64,000 nucleotides of DNA from Saprospiraceae bacterium (GCA_026982695.1 JALSGS010000033.1:1-64000), one strand, 5' to 3'; shown: positions 25,968-35,154, numbered from the stretch's first letter. Numbers and translations are program-made. Notes: generated by a model from the letters alone, not told the origin.

Positions 25968-26702
25968 TCACCCTTTTTCCAAAAACCACCACATAGGATG
26001 GGTTTTGCGCACTATTCTGAAGTTGTCTTGAACAAAGTACTGGATGTGATCAATAGCCTCGGATACTGAGTCAGTAAATTTGATGAGTTGAAGGTCATCA
26101 GCAGATATGGTACCTGCTTGCACCATATCTTCGAGGAAGTCCCAAAGTGGTTGATAGTAGGCTTTGCCCATCAATACGACGGGAAAATCAGGTACGATAC
26201 CTGTTTGCGACAGCGTAAGAGTTTCGAATAGCTCGTCCATAGTGCCCCAGCCGCCAGGCAAGACGATAAATGCATAACTATACTTGTGCAACAGCACCTT
26301 GCGCACGAAGAAATACTTGATGTTTACCCATTTGTGTAGGTAGCGGTTGGGCTGTTGCTCGTGAGGCAAGATAATGTTGCATCCTACCGACTTACCACCA
26401 GCTTCCCAAGCTCCTCTATTGGCTGCTTCCATCACACCTGGGCCGCCACCAGTCATGGTAGTGAAGCCCATTTGTGCAATGGCTTTCCCCACTTCGCGTG
26501 CTTTTTCGTACCAAGGATGCCCTTCTTTGAAACGAGCAGAGCCAAACACTGTGATACAGGGCCCGACAAAATGCAGCGCCCTAAACCCTTTGATGAATTC
26601 CCAAAACACTTCAAAGGCGAAAATCAACTCGTTGCGGCGTTGCTTGGGGCCTTCCAGATAGTAGCCTTCGGCAGGTAAGGGTAGGTTTTTGCGTCGTTTC
26701 AT
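25968..26702 (-). CDS. TIGR00730/LOG family Rossmann-fold protein
   Basis: A 244-residue protein of the LOG (lonely guy) lysine-decarboxylase-like fold, whose tested members are nucleoside-5'-monophosphate phosphoribohydrolases releasing cytokinin-like bases. Motifs: VFGSARFKEGHPWYEKAREVG, MTGGGPGVMEAANRGAWEAGG (the conserved GGGPGxMEAANRGA) and VLPGGWGTMDELFE, which is PGGxGTxxE. It is longer than the minimal ~190-residue LOG, matching the bacterial type with an N-terminal extension. It is transcribed divergently from the FemAB/GNAT-like gene. Confidence 0.9.
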   Translation of the reverse strand: MKRRKNLPLPAEGYYLEGPKQRRNELIFAFEVFWEFIKGFRALHFVGPCITVFGSARFKEGHPWYEKAREVGKAIAQMGFTTMTGGGPGVMEAANRGAWEAGGKSVGCNIILPHEQQPNRYLHKWVNIKYFFVRKVLLHKYSYAFIVLPGGWGTMDELFETLTLSQTGIVPDFPVVLMGKAYYQPLWDFLEDMVQAGTISADDLQLIKFTDSVSEAIDHIQYFVQDNFRIVRKTHPMWWFLEKG

Positions 26703-26883
26703 CTATGCCGTTTTTGCTTACAAGTGTTACAAGATGCAATGTAGTGTCTGCTTATACAGGCAGTTTGTAAAAACTGCATGCAACCCGACATGTCTATAAA
26801 TGTTTTGCAATAGCATCTTTGTCCTGGATAAAAGAGGGTTAATTTTTGTGCAGCACTTGAATTGCAAAAGGTAGGATTTTGGT

Positions 26884-28140
26884 ATGAAATATTGTGGGAT
26901 GAACGCCTCGCGAATCCAAATACCCCAAATCGATGGCCATGTAGGCACTCATGACTTGGGAAATGGATACTTTGTCTCAGTGCACAACCGTATAGAGCAA
27001 GTGCGCCGATGGTGGGCGCAAGTCGTCTCTGACAACGATGTCTTTTTGCGTGCAGACTATCTGAGTGTACTTGAGGCTGCACCACCCCAAGGTATGGAGT
27101 GTTGGTATTTGTTGTTGTGGTCGGGAAGTCACCCCATAGGATGCATCTACCTACAATTGATGCATTTCGAAATGGGAAAGAGCTTGCGCTTTGAACGACC
27201 TGCCCCAACTGATTGTGCCCTCCAGCTGTGGATGGATTGTCTAAAAAGACGCTTACACCGGAAGGTGTCCTTTGATGTGCTCATATGTGGCAATCTGTTA
27301 GCTACAGGTATGCACGGATTTCACTTTGTGAAAGAGCTGGATACATCGCATACCTTGTCATTGTGTGTGCAAGCCTTGGAATGGTTTTCCTCCACCTATT
27401 TGCCTTTACAAGCTCGTCAGCCTGAAGTAGTTTTGGTAAAAGATTTTCCCACCACGCGACGAGATATCAGACAGGCATTTCTTGGTGCTCAATATCGCGA
27501 CTTTCGCTTTCAGCCCAACATGGTATGGCAGCGACGTCCTCATTGGCATACTTTCGACGATTATCTCTCAGATATGAGTTCAAAATATCGGGTACGTGCA
27601 CGACGTGCAGCGAAAAAAGCGGCCTCCTTGCAACGACAAGATTTGTCATTGTCTGATGTGCGTCGGTATGCCCCGCGTCTATATGCCCTTTATAAAGAAA
27701 TTGCCGAAGGTGCTGACTTCAATGCTTTTGTCTTGCATCCGAAGTATTTCCTTGAGCTAAAAGAAGCACTTGGCAATAATTTGGTCTGTTCGGCTTGGTT
27801 TGAGGGCACTAATCTTATCGGATTCAACACGGCTGTGCGAAATGGCAAGAGTGAGCTGGTAGCTCATTTTTTGGGGTTTGATCCTCGTTACAACCCTTCT
27901 CACCAAATTTACCTCAATATGTTGTACGACCTAGTAGCGCGGGCCATCGATATGCGAGTTGATCGACTGGTCTTGGGCCGTACTGCTCTGGAAATTAAAT
28001 CCTCTGTAGGTGCTCAAGCGCAAGAGATGAGTTGTTTTTTGAGACATCGCAGTGCACTGCACAACAGCGTAATGCCTTTTTGGGTGAATTGCTTGGAGCC
28101 CAAAGTAGCTTGGAAAGCCCGCCACCCATTTAAGCATTGA
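26884..28140 (+). CDS. FemAB/GNAT-fold acyltransferase-like protein
   Basis: A 418-residue protein that I assign only loosely to the GNAT/FemAB superfamily. It has two GNAT-like halves. The second contains YRVRARRAAKKAASLQRQ (basic helix, about 237-254), then an LVCSAWFEGTNLIGFNTAV strand-turn-strand (about 300-318) and AHFLGFDPRYNPSHQIYLNML, reminiscent of the acyl-carrier site region in FemAB-like proteins. No signal peptide is seen. Similar Bacteroidota proteins are annotated as peptidoglycan-biosynthesis-like or hypothetical. ATG 26899 is an alternative start. Its partners are unknown; a DUF5686 gene follows 28 bases downstream. Confidence 0.6.
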   Translation: MKYCGMNASRIQIPQIDGHVGTHDLGNGYFVSVHNRIEQVRRWWAQVVSDNDVFLRADYLSVLEAAPPQGMECWYLLLWSGSHPIGCIYLQLMHFEMGKSLRFERPAPTDCALQLWMDCLKRRLHRKVSFDVLICGNLLATGMHGFHFVKELDTSHTLSLCVQALEWFSSTYLPLQARQPEVVLVKDFPTTRRDIRQAFLGAQYRDFRFQPNMVWQRRPHWHTFDDYLSDMSSKYRVRARRAAKKAASLQRQDLSLSDVRRYAPRLYALYKEIAEGADFNAFVLHPKYFLELKEALGNNLVCSAWFEGTNLIGFNTAVRNGKSELVAHFLGFDPRYNPSHQIYLNMLYDLVARAIDMRVDRLVLGRTALEIKSSVGAQAQEMSCFLRHRSALHNSVMPFWVNCLEPKVAWKARHPFKH

Positions 28141-28168
28141 TTACTACATACACCATCAATGTAGCCAT

Positions 28169-30718
28169 ATGCTCCATTTCAATACATGTACTGTCCCGTC
28201 TGTCCTGTATCGCTATTTGGCATTTAGCGTCATGTGTCTGTTGGCCTACAAAGGGTTGTGCCAACAAGTGGCTGGATGGGTGAAAGATGAAAAGGGTAAC
28301 CCTTTGCCGTTTGCCAATGTGTATGTGGTAGGCACTACGCTGGGCGCTATGACCAATTCGGATGGATGGTACGAGTTGGATCTGAAATCAGGTACTTGGC
28401 AGCTGGAATTTAGCTATCTGGGCTACAAATCCGAACTTAGAACGGTACATTTACAGCCAGGGCAACAGCAGCAGTTGGATGTGGTGCTACCCTCGCAAGG
28501 TCTTACCTTGAGTACTATAGAAGTGCGGGCTCAGGACAATCCGGCTCATAGCATTATCCGAAAGGCGATGACACGGCGCGTCTATTGGTTGCGACAAGTG
28601 AAAGCCTTCAGCTGTGATGCATATGTGAAGGGAAGCATTCGCATTGTCGATGTGCCTGATCAGTTGTTTGGCATGGAGATCATCCCTCAAGATATGGGAT
28701 TAGATTCCACAGGTCAGGGCTATGTGTATTTGTCGGAAACCCTATCGCGCTATTACTACCAATGGCCTAATCGATGCAAGGAAATTATTGAGCGTTCTAA
28801 AGTAAGTGGTGACGCGCGGGGTATAACTTTCAACTCTGCCGCTGAGCTGGACTTAAACTTGTATCGCCCTACTGTGGAATTAAAGCGTGATATCGTCTCG
28901 CCCATTGCACCCAATGCCTTTCAGTACTATCGCTATGAGCTTTTAGGTACTTATGTGGATGCCCATAACCGGATGATTTATAAGATTCGGCTTGCGCCAA
29001 AACAACCAGAGCTACCTGCTTTTCACGGTGAAGTGCACATCGTTGAGGGGCTTTGGAACTTTAAACACGCGTATTTGTGGGTAAATGGTGCTGCAATTAA
29101 CGATCCTAGTGTCGATACGCTGAGTATACAACAGGACTTTATACCTATAGCTGGCGACTCCATCTGGCGCATGTTCTCTCATCGCATTGAATTGAAAATT
29201 AGCTTGTTGGGTATTGGGTTTGAAGGCATGTTTGTCGGTGTCTTTCGCAATTATCAAATCGACCCCCTATTCCCAAAGGGATTTTTTGACAAGGAGGTGT
29301 TGCGCATGGAAGTGGATGCACCTCAGCGCGACACAGCATATTGGGAAGTAGTCCGCCCAATCCCGTTGGCGCGAAGTGAGCGCATGGACTATCGCATCAA
29401 GGATAGCTTGGAGCAAACACGGAGTTCAAAAAGCTATCTCGACTCTGTCGATCGCATAGCCAACAAGTTTAGCTTCGTGAATTTGTATACAGGCTATACG
29501 TATAGGAATACGCATGCTGCACGTAGGTGGTCTATTGGCTCTCCCTTACTCAATAATGGATTTGATCCGTTGCGCGGCTGGCATGCAGCTATTCCATTGT
29601 CCGCTCGCTGGGCGTGGAAAAAGGAAAGGCAGCGTCAGGAGCTACAGGTACGCGCTCAGCCTGAATTTGCATTTGCCGAAAGGCAGTGGCGAGCTACGGC
29701 GGCATTATTGTTACAGCTCGACCATCTGACGCAAACCAGTATATCGATTGAGGGGGGACGCAAAGTGCAACAATTCAATGAAAACGAACCCATAAGCTGG
29801 TCGCTCAATGCACTGCATGCATTGTACGACAAGCGAAACTTGGTGCGTGCCTACGACAAAGCCTTCGTCGCTGTAGGTGTGCGCAGCCAGCCCGTAGTGG
29901 GCATACAGCTGAGCTTGCATGCCGAACTGCTGCGCGAGCGTTGGATGCAGGTAGTATCTCAGCGATGCTTTTGCCGAAAAACGGAAGTGCCATATGCTGC
30001 CAATGTAATCCAGCCTGTTGGGAACTGGCCTACTTTCTCCGAGCTGCCTGCGCAAGGCATGCGTGTGCAGCTGTCGCTAAGTTGGCAACCCGGGCAGCAA
30101 TACATCAGCTATCCGGACTTTCGCATTCCCTTGTCGGGAAAATGGCCTACACTACAGCTGATACTGACGCGAGGCCAGCCATTGGCTTGGGCAGACCCCA
30201 CACTGCAACTGCTCGATTATTGGAAGGCAGAAGTAGGGCTTGAAAAGCGAGCTATTGACTGGCGCAATTGGGGTACTTCGGCTATCAGCCTTCGAGCTGG
30301 TGCTTTTCTCTCGGAAAAAAACTACTCGTGGCCACATGTATTCCACTTTAATGGCAACGAAACGTGGTTTATGACCTCCACACACTATGCACAGGGCTTC
30401 TTTGCCTTGCCATATTACCAGTATGCTACTACAGGCCCGTGGATCTATGGGGCTTGGTCCCACAACTTTGAAGGTGCCTTGCTCGATCACATTCCGCTTT
30501 TGCGTAGGCTCGGCTTGGAGACGCTGTTCTCAGTGCGCTATCTGCATACATCACAGCTGTCTTCCTACTGGGAATGGGGAATAGGGCTAGGCAAGTTGGG
30601 CTTTGGTGCGTTTCGCCTATTTCGCCTCGATGTCGTGCGCAACAAGTTTGCCGATCGGCCAGGTAGGTGGCATCTTAGGGTCGGTACCACTATATCCTTA
30701 CCCTCGTCTATTGAGTAG
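28169..30718 (+). CDS. DUF5686 family outer-membrane protein with carboxypeptidase-regulatory domain
   Basis: An 849-residue outer-membrane protein. The signal peptide ends near GLCQQ. An N-terminal CarboxypepD_reg-like domain (about 36-110: GWVKDEKGNPLPFANVYVVG ... FSYLGYKSELRTV) precedes the DUF5686 region (HSIIRKAMTRRVYWLRQVKAFSCDAYVKG at about 128-156). A long C-terminal part with alternating hydrophobic residues ends in the aromatic, barrel-like segment FRLFRLDVVRNKF and a short tail. In Bacteroidota these resemble TonB-linked barrels without plug motifs; the function is unknown. The repeated 14-mer occurs at 29671, and an inverted pair of it lies 40 bases after the stop. Confidence 0.85.
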   Translation: MLHFNTCTVPSVLYRYLAFSVMCLLAYKGLCQQVAGWVKDEKGNPLPFANVYVVGTTLGAMTNSDGWYELDLKSGTWQLEFSYLGYKSELRTVHLQPGQQQQLDVVLPSQGLTLSTIEVRAQDNPAHSIIRKAMTRRVYWLRQVKAFSCDAYVKGSIRIVDVPDQLFGMEIIPQDMGLDSTGQGYVYLSETLSRYYYQWPNRCKEIIERSKVSGDARGITFNSAAELDLNLYRPTVELKRDIVSPIAPNAFQYYRYELLGTYVDAHNRMIYKIRLAPKQPELPAFHGEVHIVEGLWNFKHAYLWVNGAAINDPSVDTLSIQQDFIPIAGDSIWRMFSHRIELKISLLGIGFEGMFVGVFRNYQIDPLFPKGFFDKEVLRMEVDAPQRDTAYWEVVRPIPLARSERMDYRIKDSLEQTRSSKSYLDSVDRIANKFSFVNLYTGYTYRNTHAARRWSIGSPLLNNGFDPLRGWHAAIPLSARWAWKKERQRQELQVRAQPEFAFAERQWRATAALLLQLDHLTQTSISIEGGRKVQQFNENEPISWSLNALHALYDKRNLVRAYDKAFVAVGVRSQPVVGIQLSLHAELLRERWMQVVSQRCFCRKTEVPYAANVIQPVGNWPTFSELPAQGMRVQLSLSWQPGQQYISYPDFRIPLSGKWPTLQLILTRGQPLAWADPTLQLLDYWKAEVGLEKRAIDWRNWGTSAISLRAGAFLSEKNYSWPHVFHFNGNETWFMTSTHYAQGFFALPYYQYATTGPWIYGAWSHNFEGALLDHIPLLRRLGLETLFSVRYLHTSQLSSYWEWGIGLGKLGFGAFRLFRLDVVRNKFADRPGRWHLRVGTTISLPSSIE
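29671..29684 (+). repeat. 14-mer word copy 3
   Basis: ATTTGCCGAAAGGC inside the DUF5686 gene, in the frame reading FAERQ. Confidence 0.85.
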
Positions 30719-30744
30719 TGAGCCTTAGACAATGGTGTATTGCA

Positions 30745-30752
30745 TACCTTTG
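30745..30752 (+). promoter_or_regulatory. -7 box upstream of the small membrane protein
   Basis: TACCTTTG matches TAnnTTTG, about 80 bases before the ATG at 30830. The hairpin at 30757 would fall in its leader. Confidence 0.4.
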
Positions 30753-30756
30753 TATC

Positions 30757-30770
30757 GCCTTTCGGCAAAT
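30757..30770 (-). repeat. 14-mer word copy 4 (intergenic)
   Basis: Minus-strand exact match, in the DUF5686/small-protein intergenic region, forming one arm of the hairpin 30757-30788. Confidence 0.85.
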
Positions 30771-30788
30771 GTGACCTTTGCCGCAAGC
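30757..30788. repeat. Inverted pair of the 14-mer word forming a hairpin
   Basis: A reverse-strand copy of the repeated word (30757-30770) faces a near copy TTTGCCGCAAGC (30777-30788). CTT.CGGCAAA pairs with TTTGCCG.AAG (ten base pairs, one mismatch) across a seven-base loop. It lies just past the DUF5686 stop. Confidence 0.7.
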
Positions 30789-30829
30789 ATGGGGCCAGGT
30801 GCTACTGCCTATCTATCTAATTGAGTGCC

Positions 30830-31042
30830 ATGAAGAAGACTACTTGGACTGTTTTGGGGTTTTTGATGTTCTTGTTCGGTTTCACTTCGTTGATCCTTCA
30901 AATGGTAGGGCTACAGTTTGTATTTATGCGCTGGCTGGATATGTGTGGGCCAAGCTGGGGCTTCTTTTTTCGGCTCCTACTCATCTTGGCCGGATTGGTC
31001 ATCGTGTATTTGATGCAGACTAATTGGGACGCCGAGGCCTGA
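30830..31042 (+). CDS. Small conserved membrane protein (70 residues)
   Basis: A 70-residue protein with two membrane helices: TVLGFLMFLFGFTSLILQMVG (about 6-26) and FFFRLLLILAGLVIVYLMQTNW (about 45-66), and a charged tail. Similar short proteins of the form FGFTxLxLQxVGxQ ... GxVIVYLxQTxW occur across Bacteroidota as hypothetical proteins, recalled from experience and not searched here. The start at 30830 (MKKTTW) is preferred over earlier in-frame codons. It has its own -7 box and converges with the OmpA gene, whose end is 15 bases away. The role is unknown. Confidence 0.7.
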   Translation: MKKTTWTVLGFLMFLFGFTSLILQMVGLQFVFMRWLDMCGPSWGFFFRLLLILAGLVIVYLMQTNWDAEA

Positions 31043-31057
31043 GCGAAGCACCACAAG

Positions 31058-32731
31058 CTATGGATACTTGCTGTGTTGCCCGGGTAATAACAATTCGAAC
31101 TCTACTCTTCTGTTGAATTGACGTCCTTGTTTGGTGTCATTGTCAGCGATGGGATATTTCGCTCCCCAACCACGCCACGATATCCGGCTTGGATCAATGC
31201 CTTTTTTGGTTAGATACAAAGCGCAGTTTTGTGCACGTGCTTCTGAGAGTTTGCGGTTGAATTGCGCACCTCCAGTGTTGTCAGTGAAGCCATGAATAAT
31301 GAGTAGATAGTCGGGGTTGCGCTTGAGTATTTCTGCAATTTGATCCAAAATGGCGAAAGAAGAAGGCAACAACTGAGCACTACCTCGCTGAAAGCGCACG
31401 GCCTTAATGGCCATTGTAAGCACCTGGACTTCCTGTTGCTGTAAGGTAGAAGTAGTAGGACATCCCATATTTGATCTGGAACCTGCCATTTCAGGGCAGT
31501 GGTCATCCGCATCGGCAATGCCATCGCCATCGGCATCCGGGCAGCCTTGTGCGGTTTCAGCACCTGCTACCTCGGGGCATTGATCGTCGGAGTCGGCAAA
31601 GCCGTCGCCATCAGTGTCAGGTGGGCACCCCTGCCACTCAGGAATGCCAGCTACCTCAGGACAACGATCATCCACATCGGCCAGCCCATCGCTGTCGGTG
31701 TCTGGGCAACCGGCAAGCTGATGGGTGCCAGCGCGCATAGGACAGCGATCATCAGGGTCAGCAATACCGTCGCCATCGGTGTCGGGGCAGCCAAATAACA
31801 TACGGGTACCTGCTTGCTCAGGGCAATGGTCGTCGGGGTCGGCAAGGCCATCGCCATCGGTGTCGGGACAGCCAGCAAACTCTGGGCGACCAGCTACATT
31901 GGGGCACCGATCATGAATGTTAGCAATGCCGTCGTCGTCGCGGTCAGGACAGCCATTGAGCTGGGCAGGGCCACGCGTTTGAGGGCATTCGTCCAAACGG
32001 TCGGGTACACCATCGCTGTCGAAATCTGGGGGGCCAATATCCATGCTTAGCTGGAGGCCGGTAAAGCTGTACCAATCGGGTTGTTGTGGGTTGCCAGCTT
32101 GACTAATGCCATCGAGATAGTCGGTAAATGCAGTGCGCAGACCAGCTTCTAGGTTGAGTGTAGTGCGCTTGTCCATATCGATGCGCAGGCCTAAGCCCAT
32201 TCCTACTTGAGGATGATGTACATTGTAATCAGCCTCTTTATCGGCGCGAATGCGTGCTTTGAATTCGGGTGAGAAGTCGCCAGAGCCCCATCCCGTTTGT
32301 GGATCTACCGAGGCCATGCCACCTTGTGCAAAGAAGTAGGGCGTCCAGATATTTCTAGTAATGCGGCCATCTTTGCTAAAACGCAGATGACCACGCAACT
32401 CGTAGTCTAAGCCTATACTCAGCTCAGAGAGTGTGGCCGTAAAGGTGAAATTGCGTGTTTGCATAGCAGGATCGGCACTATTGGCATCGTGTGAAGCTAG
32501 ATTGCCACGCAAATACTGGAGGCGCAATCCTGTATGGGGGGTGAGGCGGTGTCTGAGGTACAAGCCATAAGTGAGTTGTGATTCTTCTGGCCGAGGAGTG
32601 GGGGAGTCCACTAAGTCGCCCAGATAGTTGGCTAAGCCTACACTGATGCCCCCTTCCCATTTTTTTTGTGCAAGCGAAAGAGAAAATGTAAAAACAGTGA
32701 AATAAATGACGAAGGTGAAGTATCGGTTCAT
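31058..32731 (-). CDS. OmpA family protein with thrombospondin type 3 repeats
   Basis: A 557-residue outer-membrane protein. The signal peptide ends at about residue 21 (SLAQ). A DUF6089-like eight-stranded barrel domain (about 24-232) is followed by seven calcium-binding TSP3 repeats (about 236-425), each D-x-D-x-D-G plus a CP pair. An OmpA-like peptidoglycan-binding domain (about 440-550) has IIHGFTDNTGGAQFNRKLSEARA and the closing FNRRVEFELL. It should tie the outer membrane to peptidoglycan, with a rigid, calcium-stiffened linker. It is transcribed away from the lipoprotein gene at 33064; no exact -7 box is recognised for this strand. Confidence 0.95.
   Translation of the reverse strand: MNRYFTFVIYFTVFTFSLSLAQKKWEGGISVGLANYLGDLVDSPTPRPEESQLTYGLYLRHRLTPHTGLRLQYLRGNLASHDANSADPAMQTRNFTFTATLSELSIGLDYELRGHLRFSKDGRITRNIWTPYFFAQGGMASVDPQTGWGSGDFSPEFKARIRADKEADYNVHHPQVGMGLGLRIDMDKRTTLNLEAGLRTAFTDYLDGISQAGNPQQPDWYSFTGLQLSMDIGPPDFDSDGVPDRLDECPQTRGPAQLNGCPDRDDDGIANIHDRCPNVAGRPEFAGCPDTDGDGLADPDDHCPEQAGTRMLFGCPDTDGDGIADPDDRCPMRAGTHQLAGCPDTDSDGLADVDDRCPEVAGIPEWQGCPPDTDGDGFADSDDQCPEVAGAETAQGCPDADGDGIADADDHCPEMAGSRSNMGCPTTSTLQQQEVQVLTMAIKAVRFQRGSAQLLPSSFAILDQIAEILKRNPDYLLIIHGFTDNTGGAQFNRKLSEARAQNCALYLTKKGIDPSRISWRGWGAKYPIADNDTKQGRQFNRRVEFELLLPGQHSKYP
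31457..32026 (-). repeat. Seven tandem TSP3-encoding repeats
   Basis: Repeat units of 26-29 codons (mostly 26-27) with the core DTDGDGxADxDDxCPxxAG. DNA similarity among units is high because of the repeated Asp/Gly codons. This is a coding repeat inside the OmpA gene and a potential site for unit gain or loss. Confidence 0.9.
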
Positions 32732-33063
32732 AATTTGGGGAGTGTCTTTAAATATGTGCTCGCAAGTTGTTATTTCAGGTACAAAATTGCATTATATGGC
32801 GCGTACGCTTTATTGCAAATTACAAACCAAAATCAGTGCTTGATGTGTGTCGTTTTATTTTTTTTGTCTTAAAATGTATTTTATTAAATTGGCTTGTTTT
32901 TAGGCATGCCTAAAAACCATTGATATAGAGGAGCCATGAGTGCTGAACCTTTGCGATATGTGCAGCGGAGCAATGATAAGGCGAGCGGGTACACGTGCAA
33001 TGCCATGAGCTTTCGTACCTTTGGGCTTCACATAGCATTCTTCAATTTAATACCAAAATTTTT
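32732..33063. other. 332-base divergent intergenic region (OmpA / lipoprotein)
   Basis: AT-rich, with a T9 tract near 32860 and no convincing gene. It contains the -7 box for the lipoprotein at 33016. Confidence 0.5.
33016..33023 (+). promoter_or_regulatory. -7 box for the lipoprotein gene
   Basis: TACCTTTG matches TAnnTTTG, about 40 bases before the ATG at 33064. Confidence 0.45.
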
Positions 33064-33459
33064 ATGCGTTATCTCTTTTCATTGTGGATGGTTGCGTTGC
33101 TTTTTGCAGCTTGCACCAATGAGCCCTCTACGGATAATGAGGCGGAAGGCAATGACACCACGGGCAAAGGTGCCATGAGTGATGCCGATTATCAAAATAT
33201 GGCTCAAGAATTATGCGATTGTCTCCAACCTGTATTGCAACTTACCAAAGATCTACAGCAGAAGGAACAAGAAGGTGATGAAGCTGGTATGGCGGCATTG
33301 TTGGAAAACCTCGAGTCCATCATGAATACGAGCAGTAGTTGTGTGGATGGAGTGGATCAGAAATACCACGTCACAACAGAAGAACAACAGCGCAAAGCCA
33401 CGGAGGCTATGGAAAAGTCTTGTCCAGAAATCATGGCGATGCTCAATGCATTGCAATGA
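33064..33459 (+). CDS. Small lipoprotein of unknown function
   Basis: A 131-residue protein with a type II signal peptide: MRYLFSLWMVALLFAAC, with the lipobox Cys at about 17. A disordered acidic linker (about 18-38) follows, then a helical region with four further cysteines (CDC near 50-52, one in SSSC and one near SCPEI) and strongly charged helices. Four cysteines in a periplasmic helical bundle suggest two disulfides. I do not recognise a named family. The ATG at 33064 is required for the lipobox. The gene is monocistronic, with a -7 box 40 bases upstream. Confidence 0.75.
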   Translation: MRYLFSLWMVALLFAACTNEPSTDNEAEGNDTTGKGAMSDADYQNMAQELCDCLQPVLQLTKDLQQKEQEGDEAGMAALLENLESIMNTSSSCVDGVDQKYHVTTEEQQRKATEAMEKSCPEIMAMLNALQ

Positions 33460-33802
33460 GCTGATGCCTCTAAGGTTGTTTTGATGAGCTAATCCTGAGC
33501 ATACTGGTGCCGGTACCAAGCTGTGTGCCGGCATTGTTGTATTTTCATGGCGTGGATTTCTTAAGGCCAAGTATTTGCTGTATTTAGCGATTGTTGGGGC
33601 TGGGTGGATGGTAATGATAGCGAGTATGTAATGGGGCACTATCGGACACCTGTGGCTCTCCACCCCAGCTGCCCACTACATGCCTGTGTATGCCATGACA
33701 GCTGATGTGTTGATAAAAGTCAAGGAATAGGTTGCCGCATATCAAGTATTGCTATTGAGCGGTGGGATAGGTTTGTGCCGTAAATATCAAAACAGACTAG
33801 TC
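33460..33802. other. 343-base intergenic stretch
   Basis: No gene is apparent. A weak inverted repeat TGCCGG ... CCGGCA (near 33507-33534) followed by T-rich sequence may end the lipoprotein transcript. The -7 box of the next gene is at 33768. Confidence 0.4.
33768..33775 (+). promoter_or_regulatory. -7 box for the sulfide:quinone oxidoreductase gene
   Basis: TAGGTTTG matches TAnnTTTG. A TTG lies 19 bases upstream, and the ATG is about 28 bases downstream. Confidence 0.45.
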
Positions 33803-35077
33803 ATGGCGGCACAACATCACGAATTGCTCATAGTAGGCGCAGGCACGGCAGGTATTACGATAGCAGCGCGTCTGAAGCGTAGAGATCCCAAAGCCGACGT
33901 AGCGCTCATCGATCCTGCGAAATGGCACTATTATCAACCTGCCTGGACGCTTGTAGGTGCTGGTGCCTATGACTTTGAACGGACGCGGCGGCCCATGCGT
34001 TCCCTGATCCCCAAAGGGGCGAGGTGGTACCAAGATGCCGTGACCCAAATCGATCCGGACAAGCAAGAGGTGCGCACCAAAGAGGGACGCCTGCTGCACT
34101 ACGACTATCTGGTGGTGTGCCCTGGCATTAAAATCGATCTCAGCTTGGTCGAGGGGCTGGCTGATGTGCTCGACCAAGATGACGTAATCAGCGTGTACAC
34201 CAATCCACAATTTGCATGGGAGAAAATTCGCAATTTCAAGGGCGGGACAGCACTGTTCACCCAAGCTGCTACACCGATTAAATGTGGAGGTGCACCGCAA
34301 AAGATCATGTATCTGGCCGATGATTACTGGCGCAAGGTAGGTATACGCGATCAGTCTACCATCGTATTCGTTACGCCGGGTACCGTAATTTTTGGCGTGC
34401 CTGAGTTTCGGGCTACTCTTGAAAAGGTACTCGATCGAAAGGACATCATGGTCAAGTTCTATCACGAGCTGGTGCGCGTAGATGGTGCTGAAAAAGTGGC
34501 GTGGTATCGCATTAAAGCGCAGGCTATAGCCAATCCAGCTATACAGCTGCGCAATCCCAAGCCCATCGAAGAAGAAAAGATAGGAGAAGATATGGTGGGT
34601 GTCCACTATGAGTTGATGCACCTGGCCCCACCTCAGACTGCTCCAGACTTTATCCGTACATCCAAGCTGGCGTGTGCAGAGGGGCCTCAGAAAGGTTGGG
34701 TATGTGTGGATGCACACAGCTTGCAGCACCAGTACTACGCCAATGTCTTTGCATTGGGCGATGTAGCAGGTTTGCCTACAGCTAAGACAGGAGCTGCTGT
34801 GCGCAAACAGGCACCTGTAGTCGTGGAAAATTTGATGCGTTTGCGGGCTGGTCGCACTGACCTGTGGCCAGGGTACAATGGCTATTCCTCTTGCCCATTA
34901 GTGACGGGCTACGGCAAAATGGTGCTGGCTGAGTTCAAATACGGCAATAAACGAGCCTCTGATCCACTCATTTCCAAGCTGATGGATACAAGCAAGGAGC
35001 ACTACTCGATGTGGTTGCTCAAGAAATACGGGTTACCATTTATGTATTGGAATTTCATGCTTAAGGGGAAAGCTTGA
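33803..35077 (+). CDS. Sulfide:quinone oxidoreductase, SQOR-like
   Basis: A 424-residue FAD-dependent flavoprotein that oxidises sulfide and passes electrons to quinone at the inner membrane. FAD motif VGAGTAGITIA is at about 11-21 and FALGDVAGLPTAKTGAA near the C-terminal third. Two redox cysteines are in family context: TPIKCGGAPQKIMYL (about 165-179) and YSSCPLVTGYGKMVLAEFKY (about 363-382), which is the pattern of human-type SQOR. The start at 33803 (MAAQHHELLIVGAG) is preferred to the longer frame. It stands alone with its own promoter box; no persulfide dioxygenase or sulfurtransferase partner is adjacent. Confidence 0.92.
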   Translation: MAAQHHELLIVGAGTAGITIAARLKRRDPKADVALIDPAKWHYYQPAWTLVGAGAYDFERTRRPMRSLIPKGARWYQDAVTQIDPDKQEVRTKEGRLLHYDYLVVCPGIKIDLSLVEGLADVLDQDDVISVYTNPQFAWEKIRNFKGGTALFTQAATPIKCGGAPQKIMYLADDYWRKVGIRDQSTIVFVTPGTVIFGVPEFRATLEKVLDRKDIMVKFYHELVRVDGAEKVAWYRIKAQAIANPAIQLRNPKPIEEEKIGEDMVGVHYELMHLAPPQTAPDFIRTSKLACAEGPQKGWVCVDAHSLQHQYYANVFALGDVAGLPTAKTGAAVRKQAPVVVENLMRLRAGRTDLWPGYNGYSSCPLVTGYGKMVLAEFKYGNKRASDPLISKLMDTSKEHYSMWLLKKYGLPFMYWNFMLKGKA

Positions 35078-35154
35078 GAATGGTACTACAAAAATTGGCA
35101 CAGGCCGGTACACCTTGGTGTCCGGTCTGCGCATAGGGCTCGATAGTGCAGCGT

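Noticed and set aside
31457-32026. Regularly spaced similar units that could suggest a CRISPR array
   Set aside because: Units encode TSP3 repeats in frame within OmpA; there are no unique spacers of constant length.
33797-34729. Long open frame (310 codons) on the minus strand
   Set aside because: It lies wholly antisense to the sulfide:quinone oxidoreductase gene, whose protein motifs are clear; the antisense peptide shows no domain.
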